From positions 1 to 18,293 of the forward strand of contig CAYRHS010000054.1 of the NCBI GenBank assembly GCA_964424125.1: a DNA stretch of 18,293 nucleotides, given 5' to 3'. A program made the translations under genes and the position numbers. Below, piece after piece: positions 1 to 7,046 of the stretch. This DNA comes from CAYRHS01 sp964424125 (GTDB taxonomy: Bacteria; Actinomycetota; Acidimicrobiia; IMCC26256; JAOSJL01). Each line of letters opens with the position of its first letter. Position 1 is the stretch's first letter. The notes below the pieces were generated by a model that did no database searches, was not told where the DNA came from, and was given only the letters and a program-made list of their open reading frames with translations.

Positions 1-307
1 TCGGCAAAGAGGTGCTGGACCTCCTCGGTATCAACCTCGGGGCGTTCGGGCTCGCGGGTGGTTTCGTGCTCGCGCTCATGGGCTTCGAGATGCTCCTGGG
101 TGGTGAACCGAGCCGTGCACAGGGCGGTGAAGAGGCGCGCGAGGCCCCCGAACCGATGAGCGCCGAGGAGTCGATCGTGGTTCCGTACGCCATTCCGTTC
201 ATGGCCGGTCCGGGCGCGATCACGACCGTCATCACGATCGCCTCTTCGTCGCGACGATCGGCGTGCAACTGATGCTCGGTGGCATCAAGACCTTCTTCGG
301 CATCTGA
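1..307 (+). pseudogene. MarC-family (UPF0056) membrane protein, 3' part, internally deleted and frameshifted
   Basis: The window opens inside this gene. The frame from base 3 encodes GKEVLDLLGINLGAFGLAGG, then a membrane segment, a charged loop and IPFMAGPGAITTVITIA, which match the middle of MarC-family multi-spanning inner-membrane proteins. This frame then drifts into SSSRRSACN and stops at 272. In another frame, from base 242, lies LFVATIGVQLMLGGIKTFFG with a stop at 305-307, which is the usual MarC C-terminal end. About 50-60 codons that normally separate these two blocks are missing and the frame changes, so the net loss is not a multiple of three. The transmembrane segment between the two blocks is therefore gone. 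Family members are membrane proteins of poorly defined transport function; the antibiotic-resistance role implied by the name is not supported. This is either a real decayed gene or an assembly deletion. I am sure of the family and less sure that the lesion is biological. Confidence 0.72.
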
Positions 308-319
308 CCCGTCTGGGCG

Positions 320-353
320 GAGCGCTGGGCCCCATCAGTGGGCAGCTGCGCTC
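320..353. terminator. possible bidirectional terminator hairpin between converging genes
   Basis: GAGCGC (320-325) pairs with GCGCTC (348-353), and inside it GCCC (329-332) pairs with GGGC (340-343) around a 7-base loop, with a small internal bulge between the two stems. It lies exactly between the end of the marC remnant and the stop codon of the converging beta-helix gene. There is no T-run on either side, which is common for terminators in GC-rich actinomycetes. Assigned by position and pairing only. Confidence 0.35.
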
Positions 354-1693
354 ACGGTCGGTACTCGTCGGCGCCGATGTCGGGGGGACCGTAGGTGTGG
401 TCCTCACCGTCGAGGTCCAGACCGGCGTTCGCATTCGTTACGCCCTCGTCGATCGCACCGGATGCCGTCGCCCGAAGATGCGCGTCGCCTTCGACGGCGT
501 CGACGAACCAGGAGCGCGGAACGGCTTCCACGTTGTTCCCGAGGGTCGCCTCGGCGCCGTCGCGCATCGTGATCCGGTGGGTGAGGTTGTTGCGCAAGTC
601 GACGAGGGTGTTGGCGAACCGGTAGTCGATCGAGCTGAACGCGTTCGTCGCCTCTGCGGTCTCGATGACGGTGTTGTGGTGCACGTATGGCATCCGCGCC
701 TGCGCAAGTTCGATGCCGGTGTCGTACTGGGGGATGTCGGCGACGATCACGTTGTTACGGATGATCCCGTCGTAGTGGCCGACGTAGCGGCCCGGGTACG
801 GATCGTCGGCGTAGGTGCGACTCTCGCCCGACTCCACCAGTCCGAACCCGATTCCCCGTGAGACGTTGCGGATCCAGTTGTTCTCCACCAGGGTGTCGCG
901 GGAGCCGTTCCAGAAGTGAATCGCGTGCTCGGCGACCTCGCCGTCCTCGCAGTAGATCCCCTCGAACTCGTTGGCCCTCACGATCCAGCCGCGGGCGCCG
1001 TGGGCGTCGATCCCGCCCGTGTAGCACCCGTACGCGCGTTCGATGTTCTCGCGGCCCGTGGCGGTCATCGTGAACCGTGAACACTTGACGGTGCCGTCGT
1101 CCACCCAGGCCGTGTGCGTTTCGTTGCTGTTGATCTTGACGAACTGCTCACCGGCGTCGAGGAGGCTGATCCCGTAGAGGCGGAGCCCCCGGACGTCGGT
1201 CCCGTCGTCGGGATACGTGTGCAGCAGGTGGTCGCGGGCGCGCATGAGGGTCACCTCGGCGATCGTGACGTCGTCGGCGAAGACGTGGACGAGCGCGCCG
1301 GTGTCGTACTCGCCGTCGATCACGACCCGGGTCGCGTCACCGGAGGCAGAACGCAGGGTGACGCCGGGAGCACGGAAGATCAGACGCCGATCCCAGTTGC
1401 CCTGCTCCCGCACGGGGTAGGTGCCGTCCGCGAGTCGGATCGTGCTCCCGGCCGGAGCGTCGCGGACGATCTCCCCGAGCCGGCTCGCGTCGGCGGGTCC
1501 GACGTCGATGACGGCGCCGGTCGGAGCCGGGAGTGCAGGGCACGCCGAGCTTCGGGGCGGCGCGGGGATGGCGGGGCGGGGGGTGGTGGCGTCGATCCAT
1601 CGGGCGGCGCCGGTGGATTCGGCTGCGGGGCGACACAGGCTGCGCCACCGCGACGAGGACGAGCGCGATCGAGGCCAACGGCTTGGTGCCCAC
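352..1693 (-). CDS. right-handed parallel beta-helix protein, probably exported lipoprotein with disrupted N-terminus
   Basis: The body of the protein is a parallel beta-helix of the pectate-lyase/chondroitinase-B-like fold. The opening motif AGSTIRLADGTYP is followed by APGVTLRSASGDATRVVIDG, then repeated N/G-rich rungs (VENNWIRNVSRGIGFG, IRNNVIVADI, VHHNTVIETAE, LRNNLTHRI), and it ends in DIGADEY. Such proteins are usually secreted and bind or cleave polysaccharide; no catalytic residues can be assigned. The uninterrupted frame runs up to an ATG at 1710 but has no signal peptide. A good one, VGTKPLASIALVLVAVA, starts at a GTG at 1693-1691, four bases after the stop of the upstream glycosyltransferase gene, in a second frame. 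A lipobox-like cysteine with a proline-rich linker (ACVAPQPNPPAPPDG) follows in a third frame. Two single-base losses, near 1641-1645 and near the six-G run at 1578-1583, would join all three. I place the start at 1693 and treat the gene as possibly broken. It is the last gene of the minus-strand block. Confidence 0.7.
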
Positions 1694-1697
1694 GCTT

Positions 1698-3107
1698 CTA
1701 GGAGCGGCATCTGGCTCCGTCGAACTGAACTCGTCCCTCACTCCGTGCCGTCGTCGCGACCAGGACGGCACCCAACAGGACCGCCGGGACGACGTAGGAC
1801 ACGGTCACCTTCGCCAGCGTCCCACCCGTCATCAAGAACTGGTACGGGAGCTCGTAGGCGGCGAGCAGGAACGCCGACTGGATCCAGGCGAGCGTCGCGA
1901 CCCGGCGGGAGCGGTCGACAGCCAGCGCGGGAAGGGCCCAGCCCGCGTACCACGGCAGCGCGTAGGCCGCCGCGAACGGGTATGCGGCCAGCGCTCCGCC
2001 ACTGGCGGCGCCCACCTCATCGGCGGGGGCCTCGTGACGGGCGATCCTCACCGCGAGCGCGACGACGGCCAGGAGCGCGAGTGCGCCGATGAGCTGGACC
2101 GCCGCACCGTGCGGCAGTCCGGACCACGGGTGCAGGGGACCGTCGATGCCGAGTGCGAGGCGCAACAGTTGCCAGACAGAGGCGCGACTGATGAGTCCGC
2201 TGTCGTTGCCGAGCGCGTGGAGTTGACCGAGGCCGGTCGTGGCGAACCCGAGGCCGACGACCGCCGTCGCGGCGGCGGTCAGCCGGAGGATCGCCGAGCG
2301 CAGCCGGCGCGGCCACGCCCACAGCGCCAAGCCGACGAAGGCGAGCCCGGCGGTGACCTTCACCAGCGCGGCAGCACCGAGCCACAGCCCGCTCCGCGCC
2401 GGCCGGCCGTCGTTCAGCGACAGCGCCGCCGCGAGCACGAACAGCCCGACGAGAAGGTCATTGTGCCCGCCGTTCACGACGCGCATCGTGAGGACGGGGC
2501 AGAGCCCGAGCCAGACCAACATCCCCACGTCGTGATGCCGGCGCCAGAGGATCACCAGGATCGCGATCAGGGCAGCCGCGGCGGCGAGCTGGTGCCAGAG
2601 ACGCGCGAGGAGGAACGAGTCACCGGAGAGGCGCGCTCCGATCGCCGCGAACGCGACGAACCCGGGCCCGTACGCGGCCGGGGCATCACGCCACCCCGAG
2701 CTCACACGTTCCAGGAACGGGTCGGACGGGAAATCCTCCGGCGGGTGCACGTACGGGTCGGCGTGGTGGAACGCGACGGTGCGTCCGTACATCACGTACG
2801 ACCACAGGTCGTGCGAGGGGCCTCGGGGGGGTAGAACGACCGCGCAGGCGAGCACGACGCCGATGGCGAGTGCCACCGGCCCGATCCGGAGGTCGTGTCG
2901 ACGGCTCGCCACCAACGCCGCGGCGGACGCCGCGATCGCGACGCCCACCGCGGCAAGTGCGGGCAGCGACCGCGGCGCGAACAGGAGCGTGAGCGTGCCC
3001 AGCGCGGCCGTCGCGACCCACGCCCAGGAAGGGACCGCCGGACTCCCTGCCCTTCGCCGGCTCGATCCGGTCGAGCGATCCTCGGCGAGACCGTCGAGAG
3101 CCATCAT
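1698..3107 (-). CDS. polytopic GT-C type glycosyltransferase, MptA/MptB-like (polyprenyl-phosphomannose-dependent mannosyltransferase family)
   Basis: The protein has 469 aa and about a dozen hydrophobic segments. After the first two or three helices comes a conserved external loop, SHDLWSYVMYGRTVAFHHAD (residues 98-117), followed by PYVHPPEDFPSDPF and AAYGPGF. A later motif, VVNGGHNDLLVGLFVLAAA, is near residues 210-228. An acidic residue in the first external loop together with N-G-G-H-N-D is typical of actinobacterial alpha-1,6-mannosyltransferases of the MptA/MptB group and of related DUF2029-type enzymes. These use lipid-linked sugar donors on the outer face of the membrane to extend lipoglycan or cell-wall glycans. 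The exact donor and acceptor cannot be read from sequence. The start is one of two adjacent ATGs (3107 or 3104), two bases after the stop of the DUF1697 gene, so it is probably translationally coupled. Cytoplasmic N-terminus is about 25 residues, rich in Ser/Arg. Confidence 0.75.
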   Translation of the reverse strand: MMALDGLAEDRSTGSSRRRAGSPAVPSWAWVATAALGTLTLLFAPRSLPALAAVGVAIAASAAALVASRRHDLRIGPVALAIGVVLACAVVLPPRGPSHDLWSYVMYGRTVAFHHADPYVHPPEDFPSDPFLERVSSGWRDAPAAYGPGFVAFAAIGARLSGDSFLLARLWHQLAAAAALIAILVILWRRHHDVGMLVWLGLCPVLTMRVVNGGHNDLLVGLFVLAAALSLNDGRPARSGLWLGAAALVKVTAGLAFVGLALWAWPRRLRSAILRLTAAATAVVGLGFATTGLGQLHALGNDSGLISRASVWQLLRLALGIDGPLHPWSGLPHGAAVQLIGALALLAVVALAVRIARHEAPADEVGAASGGALAAYPFAAAYALPWYAGWALPALAVDRSRRVATLAWIQSAFLLAAYELPYQFLMTGGTLAKVTVSYVVPAVLLGAVLVATTARSEGRVQFDGARCRS

Positions 3108-3109
3108 CC

Positions 3110-3664
3110 CTAGCCGGAGGCCAGCTCGGCGAGTTTCGTCACGGTGTTCCAGTTCCGGCCGGTCGCCGGTGTGCCGAGGACACGCTCGACGTAGTCGATC
3201 GTGAACTTCGACCGGCCCACCCCGTCGGGGTAGTGGACATACAGCTCCCGTCCGTCGACGACGAAGCGATCGACCGGCGATCGATCGGGATCGAGTCCGG
3301 AGACCTGCTCGGGTGAAGGCCGCTGAGCGAGGAACAGCACGTGGAGCCGCTTCGGGTCCTCCTCGTCGCCCGCGTACGGGTGAGCAGACGCGATCGCGGC
3401 CAGCTCCTGGGCGTCGCGGACAACGGCCACGACGTCGAACCCGAACCGTTCCTCGATCACGGACCCGAGCTCCGCCGCGAGAACCACGGTGTCCGTCGGC
3501 GTCGCGGTGAAGACCACGTTCCCGCTCTGCACGTAGGTGCGGACGTCTCCGTACCCGGTGGAGGCCAACAGCGATCGCAACTCCGCCATCGGGAGCTTCC
3601 GGGCGCCGCCGACGTTCACCCCGCGCAGGAACGCGACGTAGGTCTTGTCCGGCGCGGGGCTCAC
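3110..3664 (-). CDS. DUF1697 family protein
   Basis: About 184 aa from the GTG at 3664-3662. Family hallmarks are YVAFLRGVNVGG near the N-terminus, RTYVQSGNVVF (about residues 42-52), PKRLHVLFLA in the middle and a C-terminal block VGRSKFTIDYVERVLG...GRNWNTVTKL. DUF1697 proteins are small cytoplasmic alpha/beta proteins, widespread in actinobacteria, with no established reaction. The open frame extends upstream to 3745, but that part overlaps the 3' end of the kinase gene and has low-complexity Ser/Arg composition. I therefore chose the GTG that lies 16 bases after the kinase stop and directly before the conserved motif. No strong ribosome-binding site is visible, which fits coupling to the gene before it. 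Length matches the family. Confidence 0.85.
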   Translation of the reverse strand: MSPAPDKTYVAFLRGVNVGGARKLPMAELRSLLASTGYGDVRTYVQSGNVVFTATPTDTVVLAAELGSVIEERFGFDVVAVVRDAQELAAIASAHPYAGDEEDPKRLHVLFLAQRPSPEQVSGLDPDRSPVDRFVVDGRELYVHYPDGVGRSKFTIDYVERVLGTPATGRNWNTVTKLAELASG

Positions 3665-3680
3665 GCCGACACCGTGGCCA

Positions 3681-4772
3681 TCACGATCGCTCCGCCCGAA
3701 CCAGCTGGCGGAACTCGTGCTCGTCGATCTTGCGGATGTGCGCACCCGCGTCGTTGAGGCGTTCGACCTCGGCCAGCTTCGAGCCGACGGGCCGACGAGC
3801 CGAATGCCCCGAGCGCCCGCCCACCACGACCACGTCGACCGACTTGGAGATGCGCCGAGCCACGTCGCCGCCTACCTGATGGACGAGTGCCACCGCGTCC
3901 TCCCGGCGGATCGACAACGGTCCCGCGAACGCGACGCGCTTGTTGCGGAGTGTGCGAACCGCGGGTCGCCGGGGTGGCGCGCTCCGACCCTCGAGGGCTT
4001 CGAGCATCTCCCACGCGTCCGCGTAGCGCTGGCGGGCCGGTCCGATCGCGCGCCGGATCACGGTCTGGAGGCGCCGGTCGCACGCCAGTCCTCGCACCTC
4101 ACTCGGCCGGAACGGACTCGACGTATCGCCGGCGATCAGCATCGCGAGGAGCTGACCCATGAAGTAGACGTCGTCGTTCGGGCGAGCCGCGAATCCTCGC
4201 GGTGCGAACCACGGGTTCCATCCGGTGACCGTCGGGCTCTTGGCGAACAGGGTGTGTCGCGCGGTCCCGAAGTCGGCGAGCTTGAGCCGCCCGCCGGAGC
4301 CGACGAGCACGTTGGCGGGTGAGAGGTCGCCGTGCGTGGCACTCCCGCCGTGGAGGAGGTCGAGGACGCGCAACAGTGCACGCACCTCTTCCTCGGCTCG
4401 GGTGGGTGTGTATCCGCGACCGCGCTCGGCCAGGTGCGACTCCAGATCACCGTGTTCGGCGAGCTCCTCGACGAGGCAGAAGACGGGCCGCTCGCGTCCG
4501 TTGCGCCGCGAGCGCAGCGGGAAGCTCTCCTCGATCTGGATCACGCGCCGCTGGCCACGGAGCAGCTCGGCGAAGTAGGCCTCTCGGTGCCATTCCGTCT
4601 GGTCGATCGTCGCCTTCAGGCACACGAGCCGTCGCGGGCGCTGCGGTCGGACGACCCGAGCCTCGAATGCCTCCCCGAATCCGCCACCTCCGAGCCGCCG
4701 CCCGACCCGGTACTGGCGACCGGTGACGGGACTGGTCACCACGCGGCCGCGGCGGAGCAACGTCACGGCCAT
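3681..4772 (-). CDS. Ser/Thr-type protein kinase with C-terminal BRCT domain
   Basis: The protein has 363 aa. Residues 22-262 form a Hanks-type kinase: glycine loop LGGGGFGEAFEA (28-39), VAIK-type lysine K53 in LVCLKATI, a catalytic loop HGDLSPANVLV (147-157) with Asp149 and Asn154, and LADFGTA (165-171). The APE motif is degenerate (APRG). HGD replaces the canonical HRD Arg, making this a non-RD-type loop, but Asp, Asn, DFG and Lys are all present, so activity is plausible. A short Pro/Arg linker follows. Residues 276-358 read as a BRCT domain: LRNKRVAFAGPLS, VGGDVARRISKSVDVVVVG, GSKLAEVERLNDAG, HIRKIDEHEFRQLV. This is the pattern seen in bacterial DNA ligase LigA and related BRCT modules, which bind DNA ends or phosphoserine. 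There is no transmembrane segment, so it is cytoplasmic. The ATG at 4772 has a weak GCGAG upstream. It diverges from the FetA-like gene across 111 bp and is the first gene of the minus block. Role inferred: signalling tied to DNA or to phosphorylated partners; targets unknown. Confidence 0.85.
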   Translation of the reverse strand: MAVTLLRRGRVVTSPVTGRQYRVGRRLGGGGFGEAFEARVVRPQRPRRLVCLKATIDQTEWHREAYFAELLRGQRRVIQIEESFPLRSRRNGRERPVFCLVEELAEHGDLESHLAERGRGYTPTRAEEEVRALLRVLDLLHGGSATHGDLSPANVLVGSGGRLKLADFGTARHTLFAKSPTVTGWNPWFAPRGFAARPNDDVYFMGQLLAMLIAGDTSSPFRPSEVRGLACDRRLQTVIRRAIGPARQRYADAWEMLEALEGRSAPPRRPAVRTLRNKRVAFAGPLSIRREDAVALVHQVGGDVARRISKSVDVVVVGGRSGHSARRPVGSKLAEVERLNDAGAHIRKIDEHEFRQLVRAERS

Positions 4773-4883
4773 CGATCGCTCGCCGGTCGCCGATCCGCTG
4801 TGCGGTTCATCGTCGCGGAGCCTAGGTCCGGCTGCGTGCGAGAATCCGCGGGATCACGCTCGACGGAGCGGAGGCAGGCGCAG

Positions 4884-5630
4884 GTGGTCGACGACCCAAC
4901 GGCCGGCTGGGACCGGGAACCGCTCTTCGAGTTCCGGGGGGTCGTCGTCGGTGGCGTCGCGGAACCACGACTCCGTGACCTCGACGCGGTGATCCCTGCC
5001 GCGGGCATCACGGAGATCGTGGGCCCGTCCGGTTCCGGCAAGACGACGCTGCTGCGATGCTGCAACCTCCTCGAGGCACCCGAAGCGGGGACGGTCAGGT
5101 TCCGGGGCGAGGACGTGCGCAGCTTCGATCCACCGAGGCTGCGACGGCGGGTCGCGATGGTGTTCCAGCATCCCGTGCTCTTCCGGGGAACGGTGGCCGA
5201 GAACCTCCTCGTCGCCGAACCCGGCCTCGGACCGACGGACCAGCACGAGCTGCTCGAGCGGGTAGGCCTCGACCCGGGCTTGCTGGCGCGCGACTCGACG
5301 AAGCTCTCGGGTGGCGAGGCCCAGCGGGCCTGCCTGGCCCGCGCGCTCGCCACCCGACCCGAGGTCGTACTCATGGACGAGCCGACCGCTTCGCTCGACG
5401 GCGCGGCCACGGCACGGCTCGAACGGAGGGCCGCCGAGCTGGCGGCCGCGGGCACACCCGTCGTGTGGGTCACCCATGACCTGGCCCAAGCGGGGCGCCT
5501 CGCCGCGTTCCTGGTCGTGCTCCTCGACGGTCGGGTCGCGGCCGCGGGAGCGCCCGAGGAGGTGCTGTCCTCGACGCAGCACGCTGTGCGCCGTTTCCTG
5601 GACTCCTGGGAGGAGGACCATGATCACTGA
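4884..5630 (+). CDS. ABC transporter ATP-binding subunit, FetA/YbbL-like
   Basis: The protein has 248 aa from the GTG at 4884, chosen because GGAGG at 4870-4874 sits nine bases upstream; the open frame further upstream is only the antisense of the kinase gene. All ABC ATPase motifs are intact: Walker A GPSGSGKT (47-54), Q-loop VFQHP (Gln95), signature LSGGEAQR (141-148), Walker B VVLMDEP (161-167), D-loop SLD, and H-loop THD with His198. Its short length and partner, a FetB-like permease starting inside its 3' end, identify it as the nucleotide-binding subunit of a FetAB-type system. In E. coli that complex is linked to iron export and resistance to oxidative stress. The substrate here is inferred from the partner. 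The two genes overlap by 11 bases, so one mRNA and coupled translation are expected. Confidence 0.85.
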   Translation: MVDDPTAGWDREPLFEFRGVVVGGVAEPRLRDLDAVIPAAGITEIVGPSGSGKTTLLRCCNLLEAPEAGTVRFRGEDVRSFDPPRLRRRVAMVFQHPVLFRGTVAENLLVAEPGLGPTDQHELLERVGLDPGLLARDSTKLSGGEAQRACLARALATRPEVVLMDEPTASLDGAATARLERRAAELAAAGTPVVWVTHDLAQAGRLAAFLVVLLDGRVAAAGAPEEVLSSTQHAVRRFLDSWEEDHDH

Positions 5631-6396
5631 CATCGGCTTCATCGGGGTCGCAGCGTCGCTCGCCCTCGTCGCTGCGGGGCTCGTCCTGTCCGTCTGGCAA
5701 CGGCTCGGTCTCGGGTGGTGGACGATCGAGGCGACGCTGCGTGCCGGCGCCCAGCTCGCCGTCGTCGGCTTCGCGCTCGATCTCGTGCTCGCACCCGATC
5801 GCCCCATCGTGTTCGCGTGGGTGTGGGTGGTGGCGATCGTGGTGTTCGCCGCGGCCACGATCGCGCGTCGGGCTCCACAACTTCCGCGCGTGTTCCTGCT
5901 CGCCCTGGCCGGTTGCGGCTGCACGCTCGTCGTGGTGCTGCTCGTCGTCTTCGGTCTCGGCATCTTCCCGCTCGAGGCGCGGACGCTCGTCCCCGTCGCC
6001 GGCATGACGATCGGGAACGCGATGAAGGCGGGCGTCGTGGGCGCCCAGCGGCTGGTCGCCGAGTTCACCGACAAGCGGCGGGAGCTCGAGGCCCGCCTCG
6101 CGCTGGGCCTGAGCCCGGCGGAATCCGCCCAGCCCGTGGTCCGCTCCGTGTTGCGCACCGCGATCACCCCCCAGATCGAGACGACGAAGGCGATCGGGTT
6201 GGTGTTCCTTCCCGGTGCGCTGACCGGACTCGTGCTCGCAGGAGCCGACGCGGCCGATGCCGTGATGGTGCAGCTCGCGCTCGTCTACCTCATCCTCGGA
6301 TCAGTGGTCACGATCGCCACTGTCCTTGTGCTGGGTGGCGTCCGGGCGCTGTTCACCCCCGACGATCGGCTGGTGGACCTCACTCCGACCTCGTGA
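5620..6396 (+). CDS. FetB/UPF0014 family membrane permease
   Basis: The protein has 258 aa. The ATG at 5620 is preceded by GGGAGGAGG (5608-5616), a strong ribosome-binding site lying inside the ATPase gene. Six to seven hydrophobic segments alternate with short loops. The family signature VPVAGMTIGNAMKAGVVGAQ is followed by a cytoplasmic stretch FTDKRRELEARLALGLSPAE, which probably contacts the ATPase. Then come AITPQIETTKAIGLVFLPG and ALTGLVLAGADAADAVMVQL, both highly typical of UPF0014/FetB. With the preceding ATPase it should form a homodimeric ABC exporter in the cytoplasmic membrane. E. coli FetAB exports iron; other metals are possible, and direct evidence for the substrate is absent here. 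Confidence 0.88.
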   Translation: MITDIGFIGVAASLALVAAGLVLSVWQRLGLGWWTIEATLRAGAQLAVVGFALDLVLAPDRPIVFAWVWVVAIVVFAAATIARRAPQLPRVFLLALAGCGCTLVVVLLVVFGLGIFPLEARTLVPVAGMTIGNAMKAGVVGAQRLVAEFTDKRRELEARLALGLSPAESAQPVVRSVLRTAITPQIETTKAIGLVFLPGALTGLVLAGADAADAVMVQLALVYLILGSVVTIATVLVLGGVRALFTPDDRLVDLTPTS

Positions 6397-6410
6397 ACCG
6401 GGTCACCGTC

Positions 6411-6418
6411 GATAATCT
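6411..6418 (+). promoter_or_regulatory. -10 element for a nearly leaderless tetR transcript
   Basis: GATAAT/TAATCT overlap at 6411-6418, an unusually AT-rich patch in this GC-rich sequence, and the ATG follows at 6428. With a transcription start 6-8 bases after the -10 box the mRNA would have a 5' leader of zero to a few bases, a layout common in actinobacteria. No clear -35 box or Shine-Dalgarno is present. The site also implies that tetR has its own promoter rather than relying only on read-through from the FetAB pair. Confidence 0.5.
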
Positions 6419-6427
6419 CTCCCGATC

Positions 6428-7024
6428 ATGCGCCTCCCTGCCGACGTTCGCCGCCAACAGCTCGTCGAGGTGGCTCGTGACGTGTTCGCCGCACGCGGGT
6501 TCCACGCGACGTCCATGGACGACGTCGCCGTGGCCGCGGGCGTCACCAAGCCCGTGCTCTACCAGCACTTCTCCTCGAAGCGCGCCTTGTACATCGAGCT
6601 GCTCGAGGAGGTCGGCGCGGAGCTCCTGGGCGCGATCACGACCGCTTCGGAGCGGGCGTCGACGCCTCGCGAGCAGGTGGAGTTCGGCTTCGTCGCCTAC
6701 TTCCGCTTCGTGACCGAGAACCAGTCGGCGTTCCGTTTGCTCTTCGGCGCCTCCGTGCGCAACGACGTCGAGTTCGCCCGGGTCGCCGAGGGCGTGATCG
6801 AGGAGATCGCCGCCGCGATCTCCACTCTCATCGACGTCGACCTCTCGTCCGAGCACCGCCGCGTGCTGGCCCACGCGCTCGTGGGTGTCGCGGAGTCGAC
6901 CAGCCGGCGCGTGCTCTCCGACCCCGACGCCGAGGCCGAGCCCGAGCGGCTCGCGTACTGGCTCGCGGAGATGGCCTGGTTCGGGCTCCGCGGCGTCCGG
7001 CCGGAGGCCGACGAGCGGCACTGA
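6428..7024 (+). CDS. TetR/AcrR family transcriptional regulator
   Basis: The protein has 198 aa. The N-terminal TetR DNA-binding domain is clear: LVEVARDVFAARGFHATSMD, then DVAVAAGVTKPVLYQHFSSK (helix-turn-helix about 28-50), then RALYIELLEEV. The remaining residues form an all-helical ligand domain of typical length with no recognisable ligand specificity. It acts as a dimeric cytoplasmic repressor in most family members. It begins 31 bases after the FetB-like gene on the same strand and converges with the aldo/keto reductase gene (22-base gap). It might therefore control the transporter, itself, or neighbouring redox genes; no operator palindrome could be assigned with confidence. The start at ATG 6428 is supported by the -10 box immediately upstream. 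Confidence 0.9.
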   Translation: MRLPADVRRQQLVEVARDVFAARGFHATSMDDVAVAAGVTKPVLYQHFSSKRALYIELLEEVGAELLGAITTASERASTPREQVEFGFVAYFRFVTENQSAFRLLFGASVRNDVEFARVAEGVIEEIAAAISTLIDVDLSSEHRRVLAHALVGVAESTSRRVLSDPDAEAEPERLAYWLAEMAWFGLRGVRPEADERH

Positions 7025-7046
7025 GTCCGGCCCGACCGCCGTGTTC

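Noticed and set aside
1533..2834. 433-codon plus-strand open frame
   Set aside because: Antisense to the GT-C glycosyltransferase, charged low-complexity translation, no motif.
4332..4883. N-terminal extension of the ABC ATPase gene
   Set aside because: This part is antisense to the kinase gene and has no ABC homology; the GTG at 4884 with GGAGG upstream fits the family length.
4773..4883. Defined promoters in the divergent kinase/ABC gap
   Set aside because: A GAGAAT at 4840-4845 and a CCTAGG palindrome nearby were considered, but no matching -35 or consistent spacing was found, so no promoter is called.
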